Origin: Coix lacryma-jobi var. lacryma-jobi
Taxonomy: Eukaryota; Streptophyta; Magnoliopsida; Poales; Poaceae
Direction: 5' to 3'
NCBI GenBank assembly: GCA_009763385.1
Contig: CM019822.1
Span: 12,758,700 to 12,822,699, forward strand
Length of the DNA: 64,000 nt
A program made the translations under genes and the position numbers. Each line of letters starts with the position of its first letter. Position 1 is the stretch's first letter. The notes below the pieces were generated by a model, which saw only the letters and a program-made list of their open reading frames with translations, made no database searches and was not told the DNA's origin. Positions 43,401-55,233 of this stretch are shown here, piece by piece.

Positions 43401-43789
43401 ACCGCGCCGGAGGGCTCGAACAAGGGCAACGACGCTAGAAGGACAACAATAACAACAGCAAAAAAAGAAGAACAAACGCAAAGGTCAGAAGGCGAAGCGC
43501 GACGCCAATGACGACGACGACGAAGAGGTGCTCGCAGGCGCCCTCGAGCTAAGAAGCCCGAGGCCCCCCTGACGGGGCTGTTTTCGACCAGATGCTCGAG
43601 GACCCCTGCACTTATCACAGGGGCCCCGTAAATCACAAGTTAAAGGACTGCCGACTGTTGAAAGGCTACTACTCCAAGCTCGGCGATAAGAAGAGAAGAC
43701 GCGCCTAAGGGCAAGGATAACAATCGGCGCGGCGGTGGGGACGCGGACGACAACTTCCCCCCGGTGCGCGACTGCTACATGATCTAGGG

Positions 43790-44555
43790 GGGGCCGACCG
43801 TCGGGCTCTCAGCTCGAGAAAGAAAGAAGGAGCGCCGGGAGATCTTTGCACTCGGCCACGACGCCCCCCGGTACCTTGACTGGTCTGATGCGCCGATCAC
43901 GTTCGACCGTGACGACCATCCGGACCGTGTCATAAACCCGGGGGCGTACCCCCTCGTCGTCGACCCCGTCATCGTCGACGTACGGTTCTCCAAGGTGTTG
44001 ATGGATGGGGGCTCGAGCCTCAACATCATATACCTCGAGACCCTCGACCTCCTGGGATTTCAGAGGGTCAGCTCCGACCCACGTCGGGGGTTCCACGGAA
44101 TCGTACCAGGGAAGAAGGCCCCCCCCTCGGCGCATCGACCTGCCGGTTTGCTTTGGCACGCCGGCTAACTTCCGCCAGGAGACACTCACCTTCGAGGTGG
44201 TTGGATTCCAAGGGACCTACCACGCCATTATCGGCCGGCCAGGCTACGCCAAGTTCATGGCGGTTCCCAACTACACGTACTTGAAGCTCAAATGCCAGGG
44301 CCAAAGGGGGTCATCACCGTCGACACATCCTACGAGCACGCGTACCACTGTGATGTGGAGTGCGTCGAGCGTGGGGAGGCAAACGTCCAGCTCGACTCGC
44401 TCGAGGCCCTAGCCGCCCTGGCCACCGAGGGGGCCCCTGAAGTAAAGCGCCACGCTGGCACCTTCGAGCCGGCAGAGCACCCAAGCAATACCCGTCGACC
44501 CGACCTCGACCAATGGCAAGACGCTGACCATCAGTGCCAGCCTCGAGCCTAAATA
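43790..44555 (+). pseudogene. gypsy aspartic protease region
   Basis: TFDRDDHPDRV and YPLVVDPVIVDVRFSKVLMD precede the active site, seen as LMDGGSSLNIIY (44000-44030). Then LPVCFGTPANFRQETLTFEV and YHAIIGRPGYAKFMAVPNYT match the retropepsin region of Tat-type gypsy elements. The usual DTGAS-type triplet reads DGGSS here, as in many of this lineage. A shift lies near 44120-44290. Confidence 0.85.
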
Positions 44556-44576
44556 GGAAGCAGTGCTCGTCGACTT

Positions 44577-45400
44577 TCTCCGCGCAAACATCGACATGTT
44601 TGCGTGGGACCCTCGGACATGCCGAGCATACCGAGGGAAGTCGCCGAGCACGCCTTGGAGATCCAGGCCGGGTCCAGACCGGTGAAGCAACGCCTGCGCC
44701 GCTTCGACGAGGAGAAGCGCAGGATCATCGGCGAGGAGGTGCACAAGCTTTTGGTGGCCGGGTTCATCAAGAGGTATTTCACCCAGAGTGGCTAGCTAAC
44801 CCTGTACTAGTTAGGAAAAAGAATGGAAAAATGCGGATGTGTGTAGACTACACTGGTCTGAATAAAGCTTATCCAAAGTTCCATTTCCTTTACTTAGAAT
44901 TGATCAGATTGTCGTTTCCATTGCGGGGTGTGAAGTACTTTCATTTCTCGATGCGTATTCCGGCTACCACCAGATTAGGATGAAACAATCCGACGCTCGC
45001 TACCCCACCTCTTTTGTTACGCCTTTTGGTATGTATTGCTATGTTACAATGCCCTTCGGCCTTCGAAACGCCGGGCACGTACCAACGTTGCATGCAGCAT
45101 ATCTTTGGCGAACACATAGGCAAAACCGTCGAGGCCTACGTCGATGACATCGTGGTTAAAACCAAGAAAGTCGGGGGCCTCATCAGCGACCTCGAGACCA
45201 CGTTCGAGTGCCTCTGGGCCAAGAATGTGAAGCTCAACCCCGAGAAGTGTGTCTTTGGTGTGCCTCGGGGCATGCTACTTGGCTACATTGTCTCACAACG
45301 GGGGATCGAGGCCAACCCCGAAAAAATCTCAGCAGTCACAAGGATGGGCCCACTTCGAGACCTCAAGGGTGTACAGAAAGTGATAGCTGCCTAGCCGCTC
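44577..45400 (+). pseudogene. gypsy reverse transcriptase
   Basis: Readable in order: PREVAEHALEI, KQRLRRFDEEKRR, EVHKLLVAGFI, NPVLVRKKNGKMRMCVDYT, NKAYPK near 44875, MPFGLRNAG near 45050, and the catalytic YVDDIVVKTK at 45136-45165, followed by NPEKCVFGV and LLGYIVSQRGIEANPEKI. Frame shifts lie near 44780, 44900-45010 and 45075. All core segments are present, so nothing large is missing. Confidence 0.92.
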
Positions 45401-45429
45401 TCAGCAGATTCATTCGAGGCTAGGGAAAA

Positions 45430-46400
45430 AGCGCTACCCCTCTACCGCCTGCTGAAGAAGACGGAACACTTTGCGTGGACTGTCGAAGCCGAGGAGGCCT
45501 TAACCAGTTGAAGGGGTTGCTGACTTCCGCGCCAATCCTCGTGCCACCGCGACTGGCCGAGGGTGACGATCGCCCCGAGCCCCTCCTCCTCTATGTGGCC
45601 GCAACCACTCAGGTGGTCAGCGCGGTCATAGCCGTCGAGAGGCACGAGGAGGGTCATGCGTTGCCGGTCCAACGATCGGTGTACTTCACCAGTGAGGTGC
45701 TCTCCGAGGCCAAGGTCCGGTACCCGCACATCCAGAAACTGCTCTACGGCATCATCATCACAAGGCGCAAGCTCCAGCACTACTTCCTCGCTCATCCCGT
45801 AACGGTGGTGTCGTCCTTTCCCCTCGGTGAGATCATCAACAATCGGGAGGCCACAGGCGCATCGCCAAGTGGTCCGCCGAGCTAATGGGGGAGACCATCA
45901 CCTACGCCCCGCGAAAAGCCATCAAGTCGCAAGCGTTGGCAGACTTCATTGCTGAATGGACCGACACTCAGCTCCCGCCGGCGCAGATTCAAGCCAAGCT
46001 CTGGACCATGTACTTCGACGGATCCCTCATGAAGACGGGGGCAGGCGCAGGCCTGCTCTTCATCTCACCCCTCGGAGTCCACATGCGCTACCACTGCTAC
46101 GCTTGCACTTCCCCGCCTCCAACAACGTCGCCGAGTACGAGGCCCTCGTCAATGGGCTGCGCATCGCCCTCGAGCTCGGGGTCCGACGCCTCGACGTTCG
46201 AGGGGACTCGCAGCTCGTCGTCAACCAGGTCATGAAGGCCTCGAGCTGCATCGATCCCAGGATGGAAGCGTACTGCGGGAGGTGCGCAAGCTAGAAGATA
46301 AGTTTCTACGGCCTCGAGCTTAACCACATAGCTCGAAAGTACAACGAGGCCGCAGACGAGCTGGCAAAATTGGCGTCCACGCGCGGCACGGTTCCACCAG
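45430..46400 (+). pseudogene. gypsy RNase H and second (archaeal-type) RNase H
   Basis: The first RNase H is seen in RPEPLLLYVAATTQVVSAVI and VYFTSEVLSEAKVRYPHIQK. The second begins near 46000 with MYFDGSLMKTGAGAGLLFIS, then NNVAEYEALVNGLRIALELG and LDVRGDSQLVVNQVM. A WTMYFDGS-type second RNase H is the hallmark of Tat elements. Frames shift near 45500, 45880 and 46110. Confidence 0.87.
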
Positions 46401-46559
46401 ACGTCTTCTCGAGGGACGTTTTCGAGCCATCCGTCAAAATCGGCCCAGGGGCTGGCCTCTCGACGCCACCCCTCGAGCTAGACACGGGGCTCGACCTTCA
46501 ACGCCACCCCCCTCGGGAATGACCCCTCGACATCCACTGAGGCGATGCATATCGACGCA

Positions 46560-47829
46560 CCCGCCCTCTTCTTCATCACGACCCCTCGACTGGCGGACGC
46601 CCTTCCTCGACTACCTGACGCAAGGCGTGCTACCAGAATACAAGACGGAGGCCTGACGCATCGCTCGAAGAGCCAAGACCTACGTCATCTACGGCGACGA
46701 ACGGGAGCTGTACCGACGAAGCCTGACCGGGATCCTTCAGCGCTGCATCCCCCCTCGAGGAAGGACGCAAGCTCCTCGACAGCATGCACTCGGGGGCTTG
46801 CGGCCACCACGCAGCACCAAGGACCCTGGTTGGGAACGCCTTCCGTCAAGGCTTCTATTGGCCGACCGCCATTGGAGACTCAAGCGCTTGGTCCTGAGCA
46901 TGCCATGGGTGTCAATTCTACGCCAAGCAGACGCACCAACCCTGCACATGCCCTGCAGATGATCCCAATACTTGGCCATTCGCCGTTTGGGGGCTCGACC
47001 TCGTGGGTCCCTCAAAAAGACAAGTGGAGGGCACTCACACGTGCTCGTGGCCATCGACAAGTTCACCAAGTGGATCGAGGCTAAGCCGATAGGCGACCCC
47101 ACCTCCGAGAAGGCTGTCGAGTTCATCGCCAACATCATGTACCGGTTTGGGGTGCCTAACGTCATCATCACCGACAATGGCACCCAATTCACGGGCAAAA
47201 GGTTCACCAACTTTTGCGACGACAACAACATTCGCGTGATCTGGGCCTCGGTCGCATACCCTCAATGCAACGGGCAGTCGAGCGCGGCAACAGCATGGTA
47301 CTCCATGGGCTGAAGCCGAGGCTCTTCAAGACCCTCAAAAATTCGGAAAAGGGTGGCTGCGGAGCTCCCCTCGGTGCTGTGGGGCCTCAGGACTACGCCG
47401 AGTCGAGCCACCGGGTTTCACTCCGTTCTTCCTAACCTATGGCGCCGAGGCTGTCTTGCCTACGGACCTCGAATACGGCTCCCCTCGACTCCGAGCCTAC
47501 AACGAGCAAACCAACGATGAAAGGCTCGCCAACGCCAAGGACCAGCTCGAGGAGGCCCGAGACGTGGCGCTCATCAACTCCGCGCGCTACCAGCAAACAC
47601 TTCGACGCTACCACGACAACACGTGCGCAAGAGGGACCTGGCGGTGGGGGACCTCGTGCTTCGACGGCTGCAAGACAATCGAGGGCACCATAAGCTCACC
47701 CCTCCATGGGAGGGCCCATACACCGTAGCTGAGGTGCTCAAGCCAGGGACATACAAGCTCTACGACGATCAAGGCAGAATCCTGGCGAACGCGTGGAACA
47801 TCTCTCAGCTACGTCGCTTCTACCCTTAA
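46560..47829 (+). pseudogene. gypsy integrase
   Basis: The HHCC zinc-binding region is read in pieces at 46780-46930. The catalytic core follows: first Asp in LVAIDKFTKWIEAKPI (47045-47090), second Asp in IITDNGTQF (47163-47190), and YPQCNGQ near 47260; the Glu segment (VERGNS) is in another frame at about 47282. The C-terminal part reads LPTDLEYGSPRL, LAVGDLVLRR, PPWEGPYTVAEV and TYKLYDDQG, ending RRFYP at 47829. The end position matches the family. Several shifts break it. Confidence 0.9.
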
Positions 47830-48371
47830 GGCCTCGAGGCCCAGCATATTCTGTTGCTTTGTACAAACATGTCAAAATGAATGAACAAACTCGTGCATTG
47901 TCTTTCATTTTGCTTAGCGTCTTAAGGTAGCCTCGACCCTGCTTTGCTCAGGTCGAGCCTCCCTCGGGGGCTGACAAGGGGGTAACCGCCCCCAGACTCC
48001 GGAAAAAACGCGCGTTTTCTTTTCAAAAATTCGACCCTCATCTCGACTCGTGCCTCGAGTGAACTAGCGACGTCTAAATCCTAAAATACCTCGAGCCTCC
48101 AATGGTCGGGAGGCGTCGACGTAGACGGCCACCTACGCCCCCGGGCTACGGTACCCTACCTACGCCTCCCCTCGAGGGGCTCGCGGCGTATCGAAGGAAC
48201 ACAGACTAAGTTAGCAGAACTCGAGCTTGCAACAAAGAGAAGTGGTCAACCATTTGAAAGAAAACAGCTCCTTTAAACAAACAAGTCATATACAAACGGG
48301 TCTCGACGGACCCTCATTCATGTCATAAAATTCTTACAGGGGCCTCGACGCCCAAATTTGGCACGCAGGCC
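47830..48371. other. spacer between pol and antisense gene
   Basis: CTCGAG-rich noncoding sequence; convergent 3' ends of the sense pol and the antisense gene are expected here. Confidence 0.6.
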
Positions 48372-51300
48372 CTAATCTTCGTCGGTGTGGTACTCCTCCC
48401 CAAGGTCTTCCACGGCGGGCTCAGCCTCGACCCCGAGCTGGAGGGAGGAGGCCCTCCGCACACGGCTGCTGGCGTCAGGAGGCATCACGTCCTCCTCGAA
48501 GATCTTCGCGAGTGACGTCCCCCGCCTCTCCATCTTCTCCAAGATTTTGTCGACACGGCGGTTGTTCCACTCCTCGTCCCTCCCCTCGATCTCGATGAAG
48601 CCATTGGCGACAACGTGGACCGGGAAGCGGAAGCCAGAGCGGACAACCGCGAGCGTCTGCTTGACGCCATGATGGAGAGCTTGCCGGACACGGTCCCGTG
48701 CTGCTCGCGTCGAGGAAGCACAAGGCGTCGACCAAGGCAGGCGTCGCCTCGAGCCACCGCACCTTCTGCCGCAGCCACTGGAGGAGCATCCCCACATGGA
48801 GCCGAGCCGGTCGAGGGAAGTGCGAGCCCGCTCCGCCACCATCGTCTCGTCTTGGAGTTGGTCCAAGAGAGCCTGGTTCGTCCCGCGAGCTCCTCGACCG
48901 TCTTCCTCGACCCCTGCGCAACGAACGAGGAGAGTGAGACTGCGGCGTAACAAAAACTTCGAAACCAGAACAAGGACAAGGTGTAAGCCTCACCATCGCA
49001 ATGTTGCCCAGTGCGGCGAGGTCGCTGGTAAGGCCCTCAGCACACTGCTCGAGCCTGCGCTTCTCGGCCAGCATGAGGAGCTTCTCGGACCTAAGCTCCT
49101 CGATCAGCCTGCCCGCCTCCACGAGGCCAGATCCTTTCGGATCACCTCCTGCCCTGCCGCGCTGCCCCCTCGGCAGCTCGGGCGGTGGCGACACCACTCT
49201 CGCGTCTTCGGCCTCCTTCTCCGCCACCTCCGCTGCGACCGAGCGGCGTGGCATCGCATTGAGCAACTTCGCCTCTGTTTCCATCTCCTCTAGCGCCGCC
49301 AGCCTGGCTCTACCACGCTCTCCTCGTCCGCTGCGGTCGGGCCTCGCGCCTTATCGCCACGGGCGTCAGCGGCCTCCACTTGCTCTTTCTTCGCCGCCTC
49401 CATTCACACTTCACTCGCTTGGAGGTCGGCGCCAAGTCCGTCTTTCCTGGGCGAATTCTTCAGCGTCCGCCCCTCTTTCCTCGATGCCTCGGTGACTAGC
49501 GCATTCGGCCTCCTCCTTGGATCGACCGCGACCTCACCATCTAATATCCGAGCCGCCCGCCGAGGTACACCTCCCCGCCGCCGCCTCGTGAGCCCTGGGT
49601 CTCGCCATTTGGGCGATTCCACGCTCCGCGCAGCGACGGAATCTATGAAGCCTTACCCTCAGCCCTCGCGAGGGCGCGCGCCGACACCATCCTGTGCGGC
49701 ACTAGCCCGGGCTCCTCTCTCGAGCAGGACCCGCTCCGCCTCCTCTGAGCTCCACCCCATAAGCTTGGCCACCTCCCGGAAGATGGACCCGCACCTCGCC
49801 GCGGGCCCCCCGCTGGACCGGTTGCTCGACGGAGACCATGGCGAGGGACGGCTCCGGCGCGTCGGGAAACGGCCATACTGCCGTCAAGCTCGATGTCGGG
49901 CAGATCCTCCTCCGCCCCGAGCTGCCCCTGACTGCGGCCCGCCGTCCGAGCGGCATGGCCCTGGCTCTTCCCTGGCCGGCCCCCCGGCGCCTTGTCAGTG
50001 CTAGCCGGCGCCTCGGGCGCCTCCACCATCATCGAGCCCGCTGCGAGGAGCGCCCCTGCTCCAGCTCGTTCATGAGGTTCCTCCACCGTTGGCTCCTCCT
50101 CCGCCAACGCCTCTCCCCCCTTTCCCTCCTCTGCAGCCTGGCTCGTGTCGGTCGGAGCCTCGAGGGGCGCAGTCCTCTCCTCTGGCCCCAGACACCGGCG
50201 GGGCCGTGCGCCCTTGCTCTGCCCCCATTCACTCTCCTTCCCCCGGGACACATTCCGCCGTCGTGGTGGGGGAAAGCGTTGCCGTCTCCCAACCCATTGC
50301 GGCCATCCACTGGAGGATGGAGGAGGGGAGGAGGTCACCGTCCATCAGTGGGCGTGGTTCGGGCGGGCCTCGGGACACCCCGACAATTTCAGCACCCCCT
50401 GCCAAACGCGATATGGTAAGAATATAGGGAATGGGATAGCCTCGACCCATCGGAAGGATGCCTCGACCCCTGTGGTCGATGGCGACGGCCTCACCAAAAT
50501 TCGCGCGACCATCTGGCCCCTCGAGCATGGCAGCTCGAGCCTTCTCCAGCCAAGCGGCTTCTCTAGCTGAGGAAGGTGCCATACCTCGAGGTGCTTGTGC
50601 CTCGACGGGGCTCGAGGTCTTGGCCCGCTTGGACGAAGCGAGGTCCACCTCCTGGTAGGAGCGCTTCCCCCTGAGAAACGGAGATGGCACGCGTCATCAA
50701 AAGTAAAGAGGTGAAGCCTCACTACCGACGAGACCCAAGAAAACTACTCACCCGAAGCGGCGGCTGTTCTTCTTCCCGGAATCGCCGGACCCACTCGGGG
50801 GCTTCGAGCCCACCCCACGGCTCGAGCCCTGCGCCTGGGCCGTCTCCGCAGGGCTGGGATGGGGGGAGGGCTCCCGACGCCTCCCGTGGCTTGACCTCGA
50901 GGGAGAGCCCTCCTTCCGCCCCACATCGCGGGAGGGCGACCGTACCTCCCTCGTGCTGTCGTCGTGGCGCCCGCCCCGGCGCGGGCTCCGGGACCTGCTT
51001 CGGCGCTCGCGCCCTCCCGCGTCCGCTTCCGCTTCCCGTGTCCCGCGGCGGTGCGGCGATGGACTCCGGGGACGCTCACGCCCCTGGTCACGAGACGCCC
51101 GGATACTCCCTCCCCGACGCTCGTGATTGCGCGTGCTCTACGCCTCTCCTTCTGTCTCCCGCTCCCTTCCTCGTCTCTACGGCGCCCTTGACGGCTCGCG
51201 GCGGTCGGGCCCGAATCCTTCTCGACCTGTCGGCGCTTCTCGAAGCCCCCGGCCCTTCTCGAGACCCCCCCGTCTGGGCTGACGCGGGTGCGGCCTCCGT

Positions 51301-52823
51301 TGGTGCTGTAGCGGAGGCGCTCCGGGTCCGGGCTTCCTTACGACCTGGGCACGTCCGGCGCGGAGCTCGACGGACCTCGGGCCCCCAACGAGGCAGGGAT
51401 CGGCGCCGCCTTCCGCGGCTGCATCCCGCGCGACCCCTTCGCCGGGGGGACCTCCAGCATACCCTCCTGCACAGAGGAGTGGTCAGCCCGGACGTCGACG
51501 ACCCCCGCGCGCCTCACACGCATCCATCCCCCCTCCCCCCGTCGTCACTCTCGTCATCATCATCATCCTCTTCCTCCGAGCTCGAGGAGCTGAGCTAGGG
51601 ACGACTCGTCTCTAGGCTGCCGGTTGCGACGAGCCTTCGCCACCTCTGCTCCCGGGCCGAACGACGCAAGTTTTTGTTTTTTCTCTTTCTTTCTTTTTGG
51701 CATCCTTGTTCTCCTTGTCTTTCTGAGCAGAGAGCGCCTCACCTGGGTATCCGCGGCGTCCTCCCTCACCGGGGGCCTCGACGCACGGCAAGTGAATGCC
51801 CCCTGCAAAAAGAAGAAGCATGACAAGACGAACCACAAGAAGATGTGCCAGGCTCGGAAAAAGAGAAGTAGGGAGAGGCTCGGGACGGCTTTAGCTCTGG
51901 AGGAGGCTTACCAGGTCTAGACAACCCGCTCGGGTGCCATGGCGATTAGTTGGTGGTCCCTCGGGGATGAACGACCCTTGGATCGTAATCGACACCCGCG
52001 AGACGCCCTCGTTCCGAGGCAGCCTCCCCCCTCGGCCATCCTCGATCGATTTAGCGCCTCGAGCTGGGCCTTCGGCCCCATCTCGTGCATAGGAGGGGCC
52101 GGTCCGCCAGCGAAGAACCCTTCGCTGGTGGAACGCCCAGATGACCGCCTGAACGGTCAGGTTCTTCTCGTCCACCAGCATCTTCATCATCTCCATCAGG
52201 AGAACCAGGTAGCGCTGCTGTCCGCCGCGACCCCCCAAGTCCACTTCTTCGGGCGCTGAGTGAGGACCCTGCCGGTGTACTGCGGAAGAAGACCACCTTC
52301 ATTCCGCAGGTAGAACCAGTGGTCGTCCCCCCACCTGGCTGGTTGGAGGAAAGCTTGTAGCGGAGGTATTCGCGGGGGAACATTGGCCGACGAGGTCTCC
52401 CCGTCCTCGTAGTAGTGACGGTGAGGGAACCCATGCGCACAGCCGCCTCCCGCTGGGCTTCAGGGCCTTGATGAAAAAGCTCGCCCCGGAAAAGGTGGAC
52501 GAACATCTCCCAGTGCGGCTCGATCTTCAGGTACCCCTCGCACACCGCGGCGAATGGCGGCGTGCGAATCGAGTTAGGGGAGAAGTGTTGCAGCTCCACC
52601 TCGTAGTGATGGGTCAGCGCCCGCATGAAGCGGCTCGGCGGAACGCCGAGCCCCATGCGGTGGTAGCGCGTGAAGCTCACCACGTACCCCTCCGGCGGTG
52701 CGGCTCCCCGGTGATCCGCCGACGGGGTAACCCACCACGCTTGTCCGTCCTCTAGGTTGGGACGGAGAGCCCCTGGGCCACCAGCGACTCCATCTCGCGC
52801 TGCGTCACCTTCGTCGGGCTCAT
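48372..52823 (-). pseudogene. antisense gene with Transposase_28-like domain
   Basis: On the minus strand the reading starts MSPTKVTQREMESL at 52823. A conserved domain follows at about 52683-52380: YVVSFTRYHRMGLGVPPSRF, then FAAVCEGYLKIEPHWEMFVH. This is the pattern of the 'putative gypsy type transposon' family (Transposase_28), known from the antisense strand of Grande/RIRE2-type elements. Downstream the product is Arg/Pro/Ser rich, then Glu/Lys/Leu rich near 49230-49000 (LIEELRSEKLLMLAEKRRLE, coiled-coil-like), ending DLGEEYHTDED at 48372. Frames are broken by many small shifts and introns are possible. Role unknown; it is not a transposase by any visible catalytic motif. Confidence 0.75.
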
Positions 52824-52997
52824 CTTCAGCTGCAGCGCTTGTGTCTGGGTGGCCTTGGCGGTGGCGCGGCGCGGACCCAAGCAGCGGACGGGCAGCCGGG
52901 AAATCCCCAATCGACTAGCTCGAGGGAGGGCGCGTGAAGGCTACGACGGCGGTGAAAGCAAAGGCAAAGTAAAAGGTTTCCTTTTCCCCTCTTTCGA

Positions 52998-53005
52998 TAT
53001 TTATA
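52998..53005 (-). promoter_or_regulatory. TATA box of the antisense gene
   Basis: The minus strand reads TTATAAATATCG, about 175 bases upstream of the antisense ATG at 52823. This is a proper place for an independent promoter. Confidence 0.65.
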
Positions 53006-54020
53006 AGGGGAAACCCCAACAGGCGAGGCGTTCCATGGCGACGAAAAAGGTAACCACATAGCATTTAATGCGCCCACCTAACTACGTCTCGAGCCGGATG
53101 CAGGGTACACGCGGCAGCTCTCCATTCGCTCCACTACCTGGGCCCCGCCACGACCGTCGTTTCTCCGGCTTCGCGTCCCGCCGCCCTCCCCGCGGTTTCC
53201 GCCTAAAAAGGCGCGCCCAACGGGCAGAAGGATTCCCAGACGATGGAGGCTTCTTCACGAAGGTAAAAACGGGCCCCGGCCCTAAGCCTCGAAGCAGCGA
53301 AGGCTGGCCCTCGAAGAGGGTTCGACAGCCGGCTTCGAGCACCCCGATTCAGGGACACTAAGGGGCGCCACTCGCGGCATCACTCTCGAGGGCCAAGCCC
53401 TCGAGGCCCCTCACGTGTATCCAAGGCGGGGAGCTCGACATGCAGTGAGATCCCCTCGGAGGGAGGCATCGAGCCACCGGGTCCTATCGAATGGACCCGA
53501 CACTCTTGCAGACTGAGCACCCATGCTTTATGAGATCGCCTCCGGGCTACAGTCGACCCCTATCGAACGGGGCACGAGGTCTCACTTGGATTCCCCGTTA
53601 CCAGCTCACCGGAACCTCGAAACTCGATACTCGCCCGCTCAGTAGTACGAGCATCCCACCTCGCATCCGATCGAAGGACTCCGCGGGATGACAAGCCAGG
53701 GCAACCCCGGCGTTCCGGACAGCTCGATAGCCGTTCGGCCGGTTCAGCCTGGCACCCCTTGACGAAAGAGGGTCTAAAAAACTTGGGGCTCGACCCCCCC
53801 CCGACCTAAAAAACGCAACTAACACTCACACAAGAAAAAGCCCACGAGGGAGCCTTAAACCACTCCCCGTGGCTTCGGGGCTACACCCGCGGGTGTCGCT
53901 CGCACAACGACACCCACGGAATCAACGACCAAACCCTCGAGACCATTTAGCTAACCCTCGAGATCCCAGTCGGGAGCCCCTGCTCGAGTGCAAGCACTCG
54001 AACAAGGGCTCGTGGGCTAC
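53006..54020. other. gypsy 3' noncoding region before 3' LTR
   Basis: No gene seen. It ends in AAGGGCTCGTGGGCTAC directly before the LTR, the only candidate for a polypurine tract, though a poor one. Confidence 0.55.
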
Positions 54021-55228
54021 TGTCGGGGGTCCACAAAAGGGTACCCCCAATCAACGCGAACAAATAGGTTAAACCTAGAACGCTGTAAATAACAAACCTA
54101 ACTAGCCTAACCCCCTAAAGAGAAAAATCCCTCGAGGCCCACAACACTGGCCCACCAAGCCAGGCCTCGGGCGAGCACTCCACTAAAACCTCGAGTCCTG
54201 GCATATAGGGCTCGAGCCCCCCACAGCCGAACACCGCACCTCGAGACCCCACGCGGGGACCTCGAGCCTCTCTGGCACGGCAGCCTATCCCTCGAGACGC
54301 TTTATGCTTCCTTCGAGCGGCGCAGACATCGGATGCCAGCCCCATACCGCGCATTTAATACATCCACTACTCCAGTCACGTCCCCTGCAGCCCGACGTGT
54401 ACCACAGTACCAGGGCAGAGTCAAGTCTCGTTTTCAACCACAAAGCATGGGCAAAAGGGCGCCATACGGCACTGTTAGCCCATACCCTACGCTGTTGCAA
54501 CGTCCAAGCCACGTCTCGAGGCCCGGATGCCCACTACTCAATCAAATTCCACGGGACTTGCCCATACTTCGCGGGGGCTCGAGCCCCCCGTAGGCGCCAC
54601 CTCGAGGCCGGCTCCGCGCCCCTCGAGCCCTAACCGCTTTCATGCTATTGAAGACAGGTACCCCAAGATCCGGAGGGACCCCGCCGTGTCCTGTATGTGC
54701 CGGAATGGGTGCTGTACGGCTCTACAACATCGTCGCGTCATCACGTCCGCGCCAGGATGGAGGCCACGCCCCAAGGACGCCTCAACAGCAACGCCCACGT
54801 CGGCTCCAGTGGCCCCGACAGACAGGGATCCTACCCCTCTCCGTATTGGGCATCGTACGCCCCGACACCTGTAGTATCCTTGTGTAACCCTGGCCTCCCC
54901 TTGCTCTATAAAGGGGACGCCAGGGCCCTTCGCGCGGAGAGGAACAAGACGCAAGTCCACGATTACACGACTCCGAAGGGACAACACACGAGTCCACACA
55001 CACACACATACGAGTCCGGACTCCGGTCCACCGCTCACGGGCTTGTATTCGCCCCTGTACAAGCACTTAGGTGCAAGTAATACAAGAACCTCCTCCCCCG
55101 CTGGACGTAGGGCCTTCTTTGCCCGAACCAGGATAAATCCTTGTGTCATCTTGCATCACCATCCAGGAAGAGAAGCACGCGATCATATTACTCGTTGGTG
55201 TCATACCCCCCGTTTCGAAACACCGACA
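54021..55228 (+). repeat. 3' LTR of gypsy element
   Basis: 1208 bp; collinear with the 5' LTR. Differences are mostly one-base indels in runs, with some substitutions (for example GACCAATC against GAAAAATC near 54125). Confidence 0.95.
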
Positions 55229-55233
55229 CTACG

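Larger units (their letters stand above)
40018..55228 (+). mobile_element. Ty3/gypsy retrotransposon, Tat lineage, full length
   Basis: Two LTRs (40018-41224 and 54021-55228) start TGTCGGGGGTCC and end AACACCGACA; CTACG is duplicated at 40013-40017 and 55229-55233. Between them lie PBS, gag, protease, RT, RNase H, a second (archaeal-type) RNase H, integrase, and a long region with an antisense gene. Order RT-RH-aRH-INT and the antisense Transposase_28-like gene point to the Tat group (RIRE2/Grande-like). LTRs are highly similar, with one-base indels and few substitutions, so insertion seems recent, although the coding frames show many shifts. Confidence 0.95.

Noticed and set aside
48385..49495. 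Plus-strand open frames opposite the antisense gene
   Set aside because: Ser/Arg/Pro-rich shadows; the minus strand carries the recognisable domain and coiled-coil part.
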